DNA of 64,000 nucleotides from Pseudomonas sp. St316 (GTDB lineage Bacteria; Pseudomonadota; Gammaproteobacteria; Pseudomonadales; Pseudomonadaceae), in the NCBI RefSeq assembly GCF_018325905.1, contig NZ_AP021901.1:6666001-6730000 (forward strand), read 5' to 3'. Under the pieces are notes generated by a model, which saw nothing but the letters and a program-made list of their open reading frames with translations, ran no database searches and was not told the DNA's origin. Every line of letters starts with the position of its first letter. Positions within the stretch are counted from its first letter, which is position 1. Shown here piece after piece: positions 45,616 to 54,749 of this stretch. The position numbers were made by a program, and so were the translations under genes.

Positions 45616-46799
45616 GGGGTGTAGATGTCGTCGCGAGTCCAGGGCAACTCATGGCTGCCGTCGGCGTGAGCCTTCACCGCCAGGATCTGGTGCAGATTGA
45701 TCCAGCCCTTGGCGAACGCGTAGGCACAGCCGGCCAGGTACAGACGCCAGATCCGCAGCGCCTGTTCCGGCACTTCCTTCGCGGCGGCCTCGAGATTGTC
45801 TTCCAAGCGTTCACTCCAATGATCGAGCGTGCGCGCGTAATGCAGGCGCAGGCTTTCCACGTCGACGATCTCCAGCCCCGCTTCGCTGATCTGGGCAGAG
45901 ATCATCGACAGGTGCGGCAGCTCGCCATTGGGGAAAACATACTTCTCAATGAATTCACCGGCGCCACGACCGACTGGACGACCGTCGGTGTGCTTGGCGG
46001 TGATGCCATGGTTCATCACCAACCCGCCCTCACGAACCGCGCCGAATAGCGTCTTGCAGTACTGCTCGAGGTTAGCGTGGCCAACATGCTCGAACATGCC
46101 AACGCTGACCACTTTGTCGAAGCGACCATCCTGGGGCAGGTCGCGGTAGTCCAGCAATTGCAGCTCGACCAGATCCTCCAGGCCTTCGGCCTTGACCCGT
46201 TCCCGAGCCAATGCCAGCTGCGCCTTGCTCAGGGTAATCCCGAAGACTTTGGCACCAAACTCACGTGCAGCGTAACGGGCCAGGCCGCCCCACCCACAAC
46301 CGACATCGAGCAGGTAATCACCTGGCTGTAATCGCAGCTTGCGGCACAAGTGACGGAATTTGGCTTGCTGGGCCTGTTCGAGGGTTTCGCTGCCCGTCTC
46401 GAAATAGGCGCAGGAATAGGCCATGTCACTGTCGAGCCACAGCTGATAGAACGCGTTGGAAAGATCGTAGTGATAGGAGATCGCCTTGGCGTCGGTTTCC
46501 TTGTCGTGGAGTGAGCGGACCGGCGGGTTGTCGGCGTCATCCTCGACCAAGGCCTGGCTCAATTCATCGCAGACACGAATGACTTCGTGAATCGAACCTT
46601 CGAGTTCCAGTTTGCCTTCGACGAAGGCCGCTCCTAGCGCATCCAGGCTGGGATGGGTGAATTGCGCGACCATTTGTGGGTCCTTGACCACGATCGTGAC
46701 ACTGGGGTCGTCACCCAGTGAAAACTCATGGCCATCCCAGAGCCTCAGCCGAAGCGGTAGATGCAGATTCTGTAAGGCCGGTGGAAGTTGCGCGAGCAT
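45612..46799 (-). CDS. cfa: Cyclopropane-fatty-acyl-phospholipid synthase
   Basis: 395 residues from ATG 46799 ([20 protein letters not shown]) with AAGGGGG upstream. SAM-binding motif is [20 protein letters not shown]. Active-site context includes [20 protein letters not shown] and [10 protein letters not shown]. It methylenates unsaturated acyl chains of membrane phospholipids. A 16-base perfect palindrome lies 16 bases before the start codon and may be an operator. Convergent with cls. Confidence 0.95.
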   Translation of the reverse strand: MLAQLPPALQNLHLPLRLRLWDGHEFSLGDDPSVTIVVKDPQMVAQFTHPSLDALGAAFVEGKLELEGSIHEVIRVCDELSQALVEDDADNPPVRSLHDKETDAKAISYHYDLSNAFYQLWLDSDMAYSCAYFETGSETLEQAQQAKFRHLCRKLRLQPGDYLLDVGCGWGGLARYAAREFGAKVFGITLSKAQLALARERVKAEGLEDLVELQLLDYRDLPQDGRFDKVVSVGMFEHVGHANLEQYCKTLFGAVREGGLVMNHGITAKHTDGRPVGRGAGEFIEKYVFPNGELPHLSMISAQISEAGLEIVDVESLRLHYARTLDHWSERLEDNLEAAAKEVPEQALRIWRLYLAGCAYAFAKGWINLHQILAVKAHADGSHELPWTRDDIYTP

Positions 46800-46814
46800 G
46801 AGTAATCCCCCTTG

Positions 46815-46830
46815 TTTCAGACGTCTGAAA
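46815..46830. promoter_or_regulatory. Perfect palindrome in the cfa leader
   Basis: TTTCAGACGTCTGAAA is an exact 16-base inverted repeat with no spacer, ending 16 bases upstream of the cfa ATG. The dyad, size and place fit the operator of a small dimeric repressor (TetR/GntR-like) or a methylation-type site (contains AGACGTCT). The cognate regulator is not identifiable here. Confidence 0.5.
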
Positions 46831-46859
46831 TGAGGGTAGACCATCATAGAAAAATAGCA

Positions 46860-46878
46860 GGCTATCGAATTTATAGCC
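46860..46878 (-). terminator. Possible terminator hairpin of the SPFH/ATPase operon
   Basis: GGCTAT (46860-46865) and ATAGCC (46873-46878) form a 6-base-pair stem with a 7-base loop. Read on the minus strand it is followed by TGCTATTTTTC, a weak U-run. It sits about 105 bases after the ATPase stop and before cfa. The stem is short, so this is tentative. Confidence 0.35.
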
Positions 46879-46982
46879 TTTCTCTATCACTGTCCCAAAT
46901 TCACTCCTTGTGCCGGGTAACGCCAGTATGGGTACGCCCTCTCCAACAGAGACTGCAAGGGTGACGTACAGTTCGCCAACGG

Positions 46983-48902
46983 TTATCCAACGGTTCCCTT
47001 CTCTTGGATTTTCAGGAGTGGCTCCTGGAACCGCAGCAATCGCCCTGCATTACCTAACACTAGCAGGGTACTGAGATTGTGCAGCAATGCAGCGATCATC
47101 GCCCCTGCCGCGCCGAGCCAGCCGAAGGCGGCGAAAGCGACGATTGCCAGCGTCCAACCCAAGCCAATGACCACGTTGACCTGCAATGTGCGCCTGCATT
47201 GGCGGCTCAATCGTACGCAGGTGCCAAGGCGCCGCAGGTCGCTGCCGATCAGCACGATGTCTGCCGACGCCAGGGCGATATCGGCGCCGCCGGCGCCCAT
47301 TGCAACGCCGACCACCCCGGCCTTGAGCGCCAGGGAGTCGTTGATGCCATCGCCCACCACCATGGGGCGGAACCCATGGTCGATTTCAGCCATGACCCGT
47401 TTGAGTTTGTCTTCCGGGAGGGCCTGGGCTTGCAGATCGCCGATGCCGACATCCCGGGCCAGGGTCGTGGCCACGCTCTGGCGGTCGCCGGTCAACAGCA
47501 ACTGGCGTCCCAGCCCCAGCTCGCATAGCTCGGCCATGGCAACCCGTGCCTCCGGCTTGACACTGTCGGCCAGCAACAGCCAAGCGATGAACTGCCCGTC
47601 CAGGGCCAGACCGGCAATCGGGCCGTCGTGCTCCGGGACCGCTGACGTTTGAATGCCCAGTTGTGCAAACAACTCCGGCCGACCGAGCGCCGCCTCACCC
47701 TGGGCGGTCATCGCGACTACACCCAACCCCTGGCGCTCATGGATATCCGTCAGCGGCAGGCAGTTTTCCTGTTCCACTAACCCTGCCAACGCACGGCTGA
47801 CCGGATGACTGCTGGCCGAACCGAGGCTGGCAGCCAAAGGCAGCAGCAACGATGCATGAGCATCGTTGGCCTGTTCAATGGATTGCAGGCGCAGGACACC
47901 GTAGGTCAGGGTTCCGGTCTTGTCGACAACCAACGATGTCAGGTCCGCCAGTTCTTCCAGGAAGGCCGAGCTACGGATCAGGATCCCGTGGCGCGCCGCC
48001 ACCGCGATCCCGGCAATGGCGGTGGCCGGCGCCGACAGCACCAACGCACAAGGACAGGCGGCGACCAGGACCGCCAGCATCGCCTGGGCATCGTTGGTCA
48101 CGAACCAGGTCACCGCCGCCAGCAGCAATACCAATACCAGGTAACTGCCGGCGTAGCGTTCCAGCAGGCGAGTGATGGGCGGCTTGGAGCGTTCGGCGTT
48201 TTGCATCAGGGCGATGACCTTGCCCAAGGTGGATTCTTCGCCGGTACGGGTCACTTCCAGGCGTAGCAGACCATCGAGGTTGATCGCGCCATCAAAGACT
48301 TCAGTGCCGACCACGGCCTCCAACGGCACCGACTCACCCGTGATGGGCGCGGTGTCGAGGCTAGCCTGGCCGGACAATACCCGACCATCGGCCGGCACCC
48401 GGTCACCGGCGCGCACCTCCACGACATCGCCGGGCTGGAGCGTCGCGTTGTCGACATCGATGATCGAACCGTCGGCCTGCACCTTGCGACCTTGGCTGCG
48501 GGTCAGTTGGCCAAGGGCGTGGATCGCCTCCTGGGAACCGATGACGCTGCGCTCTTCCAGCACATGCCCGAAGATCATGATGATTGGCAACAACGCGGCC
48601 GTCAGCAGATCGCCGGTGGCCCAGGCACCGAGCATCGCCAGGGCGATGAGTTGGTCAGTAATCCCGTGCAGGCTTGGGTAACGCAAGCTGTACCAGGCCG
48701 AACGCATCACCGGCACCGCCACCAACAGCGAGGCGACCCCCAACAGCAGTTGACTGACGCCGCTCTGCTCCGGCGACCAACCGCGCCATACCAGGCCCAG
48801 TGCGAGCAAGCCGAGGGCGAGCATCGCCAAGGTCAGTTGCCGAGCGGCGACGCGTTGTTCCGTCGAAGACAACATCGGTGCAGCGCTGGTTTGGGCTGTC
48901 AT
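46983..48902 (-). CDS. P1B-type metal-transporting ATPase with CtpC-like motifs
   Basis: 639 residues, no N-terminal HMA or CXXC domain. Actuator motif TGES is at 188-191, the transmembrane metal motif CPCALVLSAP at 283-292, the phosphorylation site DKTGT at 327-331, then SSHPVSRAL and GDGINDSLALKAG. The last helix has HNLST at about 608-612. CPC-x4-SxP together with HNxST is, as I recall, the signature of CtpC-type (Mn/Zn) ATPases; the metal is therefore inferred, not shown. It is the last gene of an operon with three SPFH proteins and overlaps the preceding stop by 4 bases. Confidence 0.93.
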   Translation of the reverse strand: MTAQTSAAPMLSSTEQRVAARQLTLAMLALGLLALGLVWRGWSPEQSGVSQLLLGVASLLVAVPVMRSAWYSLRYPSLHGITDQLIALAMLGAWATGDLLTAALLPIIMIFGHVLEERSVIGSQEAIHALGQLTRSQGRKVQADGSIIDVDNATLQPGDVVEVRAGDRVPADGRVLSGQASLDTAPITGESVPLEAVVGTEVFDGAINLDGLLRLEVTRTGEESTLGKVIALMQNAERSKPPITRLLERYAGSYLVLVLLLAAVTWFVTNDAQAMLAVLVAACPCALVLSAPATAIAGIAVAARHGILIRSSAFLEELADLTSLVVDKTGTLTYGVLRLQSIEQANDAHASLLLPLAASLGSASSHPVSRALAGLVEQENCLPLTDIHERQGLGVVAMTAQGEAALGRPELFAQLGIQTSAVPEHDGPIAGLALDGQFIAWLLLADSVKPEARVAMAELCELGLGRQLLLTGDRQSVATTLARDVGIGDLQAQALPEDKLKRVMAEIDHGFRPMVVGDGINDSLALKAGVVGVAMGAGGADIALASADIVLIGSDLRRLGTCVRLSRQCRRTLQVNVVIGLGWTLAIVAFAAFGWLGAAGAMIAALLHNLSTLLVLGNAGRLLRFQEPLLKIQEKGTVG

Positions 48903-49951
48903 TGTCCGGCTCCCTGGATGATCAGGCGGGAATCGTCTTTCGGATCGACCGTGGTGACTGAAGCGGCCTGGCGAAGGATGGCCGGCATGCGCTCGCGGTA
49001 CAGGCGCAGCAGCATTTGCGGATCACTGCCTTGGGTCTTCGCCAAGCCGAGCACGGTGGCCGTGTCGGCCGACGCCTTGGCGAGGCGTTCGCTGGCCTGG
49101 GCATGAGCGACTTGCACGGCACGGTCGGCATCTTGGCGGGCAGCTTGGGTGAGTTTTTCGGCTTCGGTACGCGCGTTGGCCACGGCTTTATCGGCCTGTT
49201 GGCTGGCCGTCAGCACTGCGTTGAAGGCACTCACCGCCGGCCCCGGCAAACTCGATTGCACATCGACCCGCACGACCTCGATACCTAACCCCTGCCCCGT
49301 CGCCGCCAGGTCAGCCAGGCGTCGGTTGAGACCCTGCACCAGATCACCACGCAAGCGTTCACGACGCTCGGCTGCCTGATTGTCGCTGCCCATCAGTTCG
49401 GGGCGAGCCACCAGGATGGTGTCCAAGTCCCGAGCCGCGGTCAGTGCCACGGCACTACGGGTCGCCAGCCGGTCCAGTGCCGGCAGGACATGTTCACCTT
49501 GCAAGACAAAGGCGTAAGGGTCGGTCACTTTGTAGAACACCCGCACATCCAGTTGCACCACCCCGGCATCACCGGTCAATAAATAGCCAGAGCCAGCCAA
49601 CGCATCGCTAACGGGCGTGGCGAAACTGGCCACACGGTCGGCTTGCAAGGCCGCGTCCGAGCGCAGCAGATTTTCCACCCGCCGTTCAAGCACCCGATCC
49701 GCCGCTGGCAGCAGGATCACCTGCTCCACAGGACGCGGCCACGCCAACAAGAGGCCGGCATTCTGGATGCGATCCAAGGCGCCAAAGTGCAGCACCACTG
49801 CACGATTCTGCGGATCAATCTGCCGTACGTTGGAAAAGAGCCAGGCCAATGCGGCCAACACCGTGACGGCGTAAAGCGCCAGAAACGCCAAACGCCCAGC
49901 CTGGATCCACGGACTGGATAACTCGTTTGTTCCACGTGGAACCAAACTCAT
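48899..49951 (-). CDS. SPFH/HflC-like membrane protein (third of three)
   Basis: 350 residues, one N-terminal membrane helix at about 22-41 (FLALYAVTVLAALAWLF). An SPFH/band-7 domain follows (IDPQNRAVVLHFGALDR, VQLDVRVFYKVTDPYAFVLQ), then a long Ala-rich coiled coil (ADKAVANARTEAEKLTQAAR). It is annotated in such loci as a protease modulator, but no FtsH is nearby. It is more diverged from true HflC than from other members of this operon type. Overlaps both neighbours by 4 bases. Confidence 0.88.
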   Translation of the reverse strand: MSLVPRGTNELSSPWIQAGRLAFLALYAVTVLAALAWLFSNVRQIDPQNRAVVLHFGALDRIQNAGLLLAWPRPVEQVILLPAADRVLERRVENLLRSDAALQADRVASFATPVSDALAGSGYLLTGDAGVVQLDVRVFYKVTDPYAFVLQGEHVLPALDRLATRSAVALTAARDLDTILVARPELMGSDNQAAERRERLRGDLVQGLNRRLADLAATGQGLGIEVVRVDVQSSLPGPAVSAFNAVLTASQQADKAVANARTEAEKLTQAARQDADRAVQVAHAQASERLAKASADTATVLGLAKTQGSDPQMLLRLYRERMPAILRQAASVTTVDPKDDSRLIIQGAGQ

Positions 49952-50967
49952 GGTTGTGTTCCACCTTTGCCTTCCACGGAAACAGGACCGTCCACCAGCA
50001 CACGGAATGGCGCTGCATCGGTGCGCAAAATCAGCTTCGTGCCTGGGCTGACAATAGTGCCCAAGGTGTCCAGTGAACGAAGCAGGTTGTACAGCTGCGG
50101 AGAGCCGGCGTATGCCCGGCCATAGATCTCCGCCGCTTCTACCCGCGACTGCGCTTCGATGTCCGCGGCTTTTACCGTGGCATCAGCTTGCAAGACTCGC
50201 GCATCACGCTCTGCGGCGGAGCGAATCTGCGCCGCTTCGCGCTTGCCGATGGCGGTGCGTTCGGTGGCGATGGTCTCGCGCTCGGCGCGCATGCGATCCA
50301 CCGTTGCCGTCAGCGTCACCGACGGTAAAGTCAGGCGTTCAATGCCAACTTGCAACACACGCACACCATAGGTGGTGAGCAACTGTTGATCGATCTGCTG
50401 ACGCAGCTGAGCTTCGAAATCGGCGATGCGCACCTGGCTGGCATCGGTGTTGACCAGGTTCGCCAGGTCAAAACTGGCGGCTGTGGTTTCCAGCGCCGAG
50501 CCGACGAAGGTGCGGATCTGCCGTGCCGCTTCGTCCGGTTGGTTCTGCACCGCGCGCATGAAGCGCTGCACGTTTTCGGGGTCACCCTGCACCTGCCAAG
50601 CCACGTAGGCCTGGACGATGATCCGCAGCCCATCACGGGTGCCGACATCCTGCAGACCGCTGGAGGTGGTGCGTAATCGCAGGTCGACCGGAATCGCCGC
50701 TTCGAACGGTGCCGGCCAGCGCCAACCCAAACCCGGTTGCAGCAGCACCCGCGCCGGATTGCCGAAACGGGTGATGACCGTCGCCTCCCCCGAACGCACC
50801 TGCACCAGGCTCGCCGCCGCAACGGCAAACGCCACCAGCAGAACCGCCCAGCCCATCCGCCGCCAGGGGAACGGACCGGCTTGCTGCGGATCGCCATGAT
50901 GGTGGTGATGATGACCGTGATCGTGACCGGCGTGGTCGTGGTGATCGTGTGTAGAGGACTGGCTCAA
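49948..50967 (-). CDS. SPFH/HflC-like membrane protein with histidine-rich N-terminus
   Basis: 339 residues. Residues 7-24 contain twelve histidines interspersed with Asp and Gly (HDHHDHAGHDHG then six His), ahead of the single membrane helix at about 38-54. The SPFH domain follows (GEATVITRFGNPARVLLQPG, LRIIVQAYVAWQVQGDPENV), then an Ala/Glu/Arg-rich coiled coil and a C-terminal stretch LYNLLRSLDTLGTIVSPGTK typical of HflC. The His stretch is presumably cytoplasmic and could bind zinc or another metal, fitting the P1B ATPase in the operon (inference). Confidence 0.9.
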   Translation of the reverse strand: MSQSSTHDHHDHAGHDHGHHHHHHGDPQQAGPFPWRRMGWAVLLVAFAVAAASLVQVRSGEATVITRFGNPARVLLQPGLGWRWPAPFEAAIPVDLRLRTTSSGLQDVGTRDGLRIIVQAYVAWQVQGDPENVQRFMRAVQNQPDEAARQIRTFVGSALETTAASFDLANLVNTDASQVRIADFEAQLRQQIDQQLLTTYGVRVLQVGIERLTLPSVTLTATVDRMRAERETIATERTAIGKREAAQIRSAAERDARVLQADATVKAADIEAQSRVEAAEIYGRAYAGSPQLYNLLRSLDTLGTIVSPGTKLILRTDAAPFRVLVDGPVSVEGKGGTQP

Positions 50968-52925
50968 TGGGCAGCTCCTGGCGGGACAGGGTTACGCGGC
51001 GACGCGGGGTCTGCCGGCAGCGTGAAGGTACGCAAGTCGATGGTCGGCGCGTTGCCGCTGCCGCCCAGGCGATGGTCGAGAATCAGCAACCGGGCGTTGG
51101 CAAGGCCCTGGCTCAGTTGGCCCAGGTAATGCTCCAGCACAAAAGCGTGTCCGGCCGTGGCGTAGGCTTTGCGGTCGGCATTGAAGCGCAGGTCGGCGGC
51201 CTGGGCAGTCGCATTGATTTCCCGGGCGGTGGCAGTGGCTTGGTCATGGGCGACGCTTGCTTGCAATTGCGCCTGGTTGGTCTGTTCCGCCGCCGCGCCA
51301 CGCTCTCGGGCGATCAACGCCTGCGCGCCGATCTGCGCCGCCTGCACACCGTGGTAAGCATTGGCCGCGCCGGCCGGCGGATGAATCGCCTCCACGACCG
51401 TCGCCAGGATTTGCACACCGCTATCGAGCGATTGCAAATCAGCCTGGACGGCGCGACCGATTTCGTCGGCGAGGCTGACACGGTCCGCGCCCAACAACCC
51501 GTCCAGTGTGCGCGACGCAAACTCATGCACCAGGATGCGGCTGGCGGTGCTGCGAATCAGCGTCGGCACATCGGCACTGTTGTAGGTCGCCGCCAACGCC
51601 GCAGAGTCCGTCAGGCCGATGCGATAGACAAAACGCACGTCCATGTTGACGATCTGGAAGCTCTGCTGGTCGGCACGACGACTGGCAATGACCTGGGACT
51701 TGTCGTTCACATGGCTGGCGTCCCACAACCGATTGGCGATTTCCGGCGCCGGCCCCTCCGCCGGTTCCGCTTCGACCACTGCTCGACTCTGCGCGACACT
51801 GGTCGCCAATTCATGCACAACGCCATTCTCGACGTTGAGCACCCTGCCCCATGGCCAAGGCAACGCGACATGCAAACCCGGGCCGAACACCTCCACCGGT
51901 TTGCCAAAACGCTCATAGATGCCACGCCCCTGCAGCGGCACTTCGTGCACGCCCGTCAATAACCAGCCCACCAGCACCACCAGCGCCAACACCGGCAAAA
52001 AAGCCCGGCGCATGTAGCTGAAGGCCCAGATCTGGCGCAAGTCGATGCCAAAACGGTTGTGCAGTTCATGTTGCAAAGCCAGCAACGGTTGCGGCGGCCA
52101 GCGCAGCAGATCGGCGACGACACTGCGGCCCAGCAGCGTCGGCTCCAGGGCGTCCCGACGCGGGATGAATAACGACAACACGGCGCGCAACAAAAACTCG
52201 GCCGCCACCACACCCGGCAACAGCCCTATCAACACCGCCAGGCGCATCGGCCAGATGGACGTTTCTGCGGCGAACAACAAGCACAAAGCGCCGAGCACCA
52301 GCACGATGATCGCCACTCGCGTCAGTTGCGCCAGCGACGGCGCTTCCGGCCATTCAACGGGGGATTGCTGGGCCAATTGCCGCTCGAAGACTAATAACCC
52401 GAACGCCAATACCAACGACAACACCGCCCCCACACTGGCCGAGACCCCGAGGGCGGCAGCCGGCAGTTGCAAGTTCCAGGCGTGTTCAAGGCCCAGCAAT
52501 ACCAGCACTGCCCAACCGGCCAGCCACAACGCAGGCGCACCGATTTGCTTCAGCAAGCCGAGCCAGCGTGCGCCGATTCGCTCCAGCAGCCGCTCATACC
52601 AGCCCAGGTTATCAACAGGCTCGCTTTGTGCCGGCAAGTTATCCACAGCAGGCAGCAGCGCCCTGCTACGCCATTGCGTCACCCACCAGGCCGATTGCAA
52701 ACCCGCTACCAACACCAAGAGTCCCGCACCTTGGCTGACCAGCAGAGCCGGCCACAGCGATTGCGGCGAAAACACCCCAATAAAAAAAGCCAGTAGCAGA
52801 CCCAAACCCGCCACGCTTGCCAGGGCGAAGGCGGTCTGTTTCAAACGGCGCCCTTGGAACGACGCTCGTTGAAAACGCGGCCATTCGGCCACCTGTGCCC
52901 CCTCGACATCAAGATCGACTTGCAT
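50964..52925 (-). CDS. Large SPFH/HflK-like polytopic membrane protein, first gene of the operon
   Basis: 653 residues from ATG 52925 (MQVDLDVEGAQVAEWPRFQR; GGGG 5 bases upstream). A GTG at 52976 is an alternative that adds 17 residues. The N-terminal half has about six to seven hydrophobic helices (residues ~30-325), absent in true HflK. A band-7 domain follows (GRGIYERFGKPVEVFGPGLH, FVYRIGLTDSAALAATYNSA) and then a coiled coil (ARERGAAAEQTNQAQLQASV). HflK-like proteins assemble with HflC-like partners into large membrane vaults. Here the partners are encoded immediately downstream with 4-base overlaps. Confidence 0.87.
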   Translation of the reverse strand: MQVDLDVEGAQVAEWPRFQRASFQGRRLKQTAFALASVAGLGLLLAFFIGVFSPQSLWPALLVSQGAGLLVLVAGLQSAWWVTQWRSRALLPAVDNLPAQSEPVDNLGWYERLLERIGARWLGLLKQIGAPALWLAGWAVLVLLGLEHAWNLQLPAAALGVSASVGAVLSLVLAFGLLVFERQLAQQSPVEWPEAPSLAQLTRVAIIVLVLGALCLLFAAETSIWPMRLAVLIGLLPGVVAAEFLLRAVLSLFIPRRDALEPTLLGRSVVADLLRWPPQPLLALQHELHNRFGIDLRQIWAFSYMRRAFLPVLALVVLVGWLLTGVHEVPLQGRGIYERFGKPVEVFGPGLHVALPWPWGRVLNVENGVVHELATSVAQSRAVVEAEPAEGPAPEIANRLWDASHVNDKSQVIASRRADQQSFQIVNMDVRFVYRIGLTDSAALAATYNSADVPTLIRSTASRILVHEFASRTLDGLLGADRVSLADEIGRAVQADLQSLDSGVQILATVVEAIHPPAGAANAYHGVQAAQIGAQALIARERGAAAEQTNQAQLQASVAHDQATATAREINATAQAADLRFNADRKAYATAGHAFVLEHYLGQLSQGLANARLLILDHRLGGSGNAPTIDLRTFTLPADPASPRNPVPPGAAH

Positions 52926-53147
52926 ACCACCCCAGCACTCGTGGCGATCAAAATCCGGGCCCGTGGACAACCCCACCGACGCTCCGCTATGTATACCGTT
53001 ACCTTATAACGATTCCTGTGAAATTTCCGTTTCGAATTCTTCATGACAAGGCCTGCCCTGGCCTCTTGACTTAAGCCTTGACCGAAATCTCTGGAAACGC
53101 TCATATTACGAACATAATTTTTTATCAGGCCAAGCGGGAGAACAGCG

Positions 53148-54548
53148 ATGAGCAACTACGACGTGGTCATTTTGGGCGGCGGGCCCGGCGGGTATAACGC
53201 GGCGATTCGGGCCGGGCAGTTGGGGCTCAAAGCCGCCTGTGTCGAAGGCCGAGCCACCCTGGGTGGCACCTGTCTGAACGTCGGCTGCATGCCCTCCAAG
53301 GCATTGCTGCATGCCTCGGAGCTGTACGAAGCCGCCACGGGAACGGAGTTCGCCAACCTGGGCATTGAAGTCAGCCCCACCCTCAACCTTGCGCAAATGA
53401 TGAAGCAAAAGGACGAAAGCGTAGCCGGCCTGACCAAGGGCATCGAATTTCTGTTTCGCAAGAACAAGGTCGACTGGATCAAAGGCTGGGGCCACATCGA
53501 CGGACCGGGCAAGGTGACCGTCACCGGCGACGATGGCGCCAAGACCGAACTCAGCGCCAAGGACATCGTCATCGCCACCGGCTCGCAACCCATGCCCCTG
53601 CCAGGCGTGACCATCGATAACCAGCGCATCCTCGACTCCACCGGCGCCTTGTCCCTGAGTGAGGTGCCCCGACATCTGGTGGTGATCGGCGCTGGCGTCA
53701 TCGGCCTCGAACTGGGCTCGGTCTGGCGGCGCCTGGGGGCCCAGGTGACCGTGGTGGAATACCTCGATCGCATCTGCCCAGGGGTGGACGGCGAAGCCGG
53801 CAAGACCCTGCAGCGGGCCCTGAGTAAACAGGGCATCCAGTTCAAGTTGAGTTCGAAGGTCACCGGAGCCATTCCCTCGGCCAGCGGCGTGCAGCTGCAG
53901 ATAGAGCCGGCGGCGGGCGGCGAAGCACAAACCCTGGACGCCGATTACGTGCTGGTCGCCATCGGCCGTCGGCCTTACACGCAAGGATTGGGGCTGGAGA
54001 ACGTCGGGCTGAGTCCTGACAAGCGCGGCATGCTCGTCAACCAGCATCACCGGACCGAAGCGCCCGGCGTCTGGGTCATCGGTGATGTGACGTCCGGACC
54101 GATGCTGGCCCATAAGGCCGAAGACGAAGCCATGGTTTGCATCGAACAGATCGCCGGCAAAGCCGCCGAGGTCAACTATGCGCTGATCCCCAGCGTCATC
54201 TACACCCGTCCGGAACTGGCCAGCGTCGGCAAGACCGAAGAACAACTCAAGGCCGAAGGCCGTGCCTACAAAGTCGGCAAGTTCCCCTTCACCGCCAACA
54301 GCCGGGCCAAGATCAACCACGAGACCGAAGGGTTCGCTAAAGTCCTGGCCGATGAACGTACCGATGAAATCCTTGGCGTGCACCTGGTAGGCCCGAGCGT
54401 CGGTGAGATGATCGGGGAATACTGCGTGGCCATGGAGTTCAGCGCCTCGGCCGAGGACATCGCCCTGACCTGCCACCCCCACCCTACCCGCTCGGAGGCG
54501 TTGCGCCAGGCGGCAATGAATGTGGAGGGGATGGCGACACAGATGTAG
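53148..54548 (+). CDS. lpd3: Dihydrolipoamide dehydrogenase, orphan copy
   Basis: 466 residues. FAD-binding GGGPGGYNAAIRAGQLG, redox-active disulfide GGTCLNVGCMPSKALL, NAD-binding VIGAGVIGLELGSVWRRLGA and the C-terminal catalytic HPHPTRSEALRQA (His-Glu pair) are all present. It oxidises dihydrolipoamide. The gene stands alone, not in a pdh, ogd or bkd operon, matching the LPD-3 type of P. putida. GGGAGA precedes the ATG. TTGACC at 53078-53083 with CATATT 18 bases later could be its promoter. Divergent from the SPFH operon. Confidence 0.96.
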   Translation: MSNYDVVILGGGPGGYNAAIRAGQLGLKAACVEGRATLGGTCLNVGCMPSKALLHASELYEAATGTEFANLGIEVSPTLNLAQMMKQKDESVAGLTKGIEFLFRKNKVDWIKGWGHIDGPGKVTVTGDDGAKTELSAKDIVIATGSQPMPLPGVTIDNQRILDSTGALSLSEVPRHLVVIGAGVIGLELGSVWRRLGAQVTVVEYLDRICPGVDGEAGKTLQRALSKQGIQFKLSSKVTGAIPSASGVQLQIEPAAGGEAQTLDADYVLVAIGRRPYTQGLGLENVGLSPDKRGMLVNQHHRTEAPGVWVIGDVTSGPMLAHKAEDEAMVCIEQIAGKAAEVNYALIPSVIYTRPELASVGKTEEQLKAEGRAYKVGKFPFTANSRAKINHETEGFAKVLADERTDEILGVHLVGPSVGEMIGEYCVAMEFSASAEDIALTCHPHPTRSEALRQAAMNVEGMATQM

Positions 54549-54643
54549 GGAGATGCCCCACTGGCGATAACACCCGCCCCTGTGGCAATGCTGTTCACTT
54601 AAGGCGTGCCCGATTCATTGTGGCGAGGGGATTCATCTTGCGC

Positions 54644-54740
54644 CCCTGTGGGAGCGAGCTTGCTCGCGATGGCGCCATTGCAGGCGCTACAAAGGCATCT
54701 GTGATGGCCTCATCGCGAGCAAGCTCGCTCCCACAATGGG
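54644..54740. repeat. REPIN: inverted pair of REP sequences
   Basis: CCCTGTGGGAGCGAGCTTGC... (54644-54670) and its inverse (54711-54740) flank a 40-base spacer. Same arms as the element at 3031. It occupies most of the 201-base space between lpd3 and the minus-strand gene whose stop is at 54750. Confidence 0.92.
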
Positions 54741-54749
54741 TTCTGCATC

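Noticed and set aside
46976..46995. Direct repeat CCAACGGTT-AT-CCAACGGTT at the end of the ATPase gene
   Set aside because: Only two short copies, half of them coding; likely chance.
53106..54482. 458-codon open frame antisense to lpd3
   Set aside because: Exactly covers a well-recognised flavoprotein gene on the other strand; composition typical of an antisense shadow.
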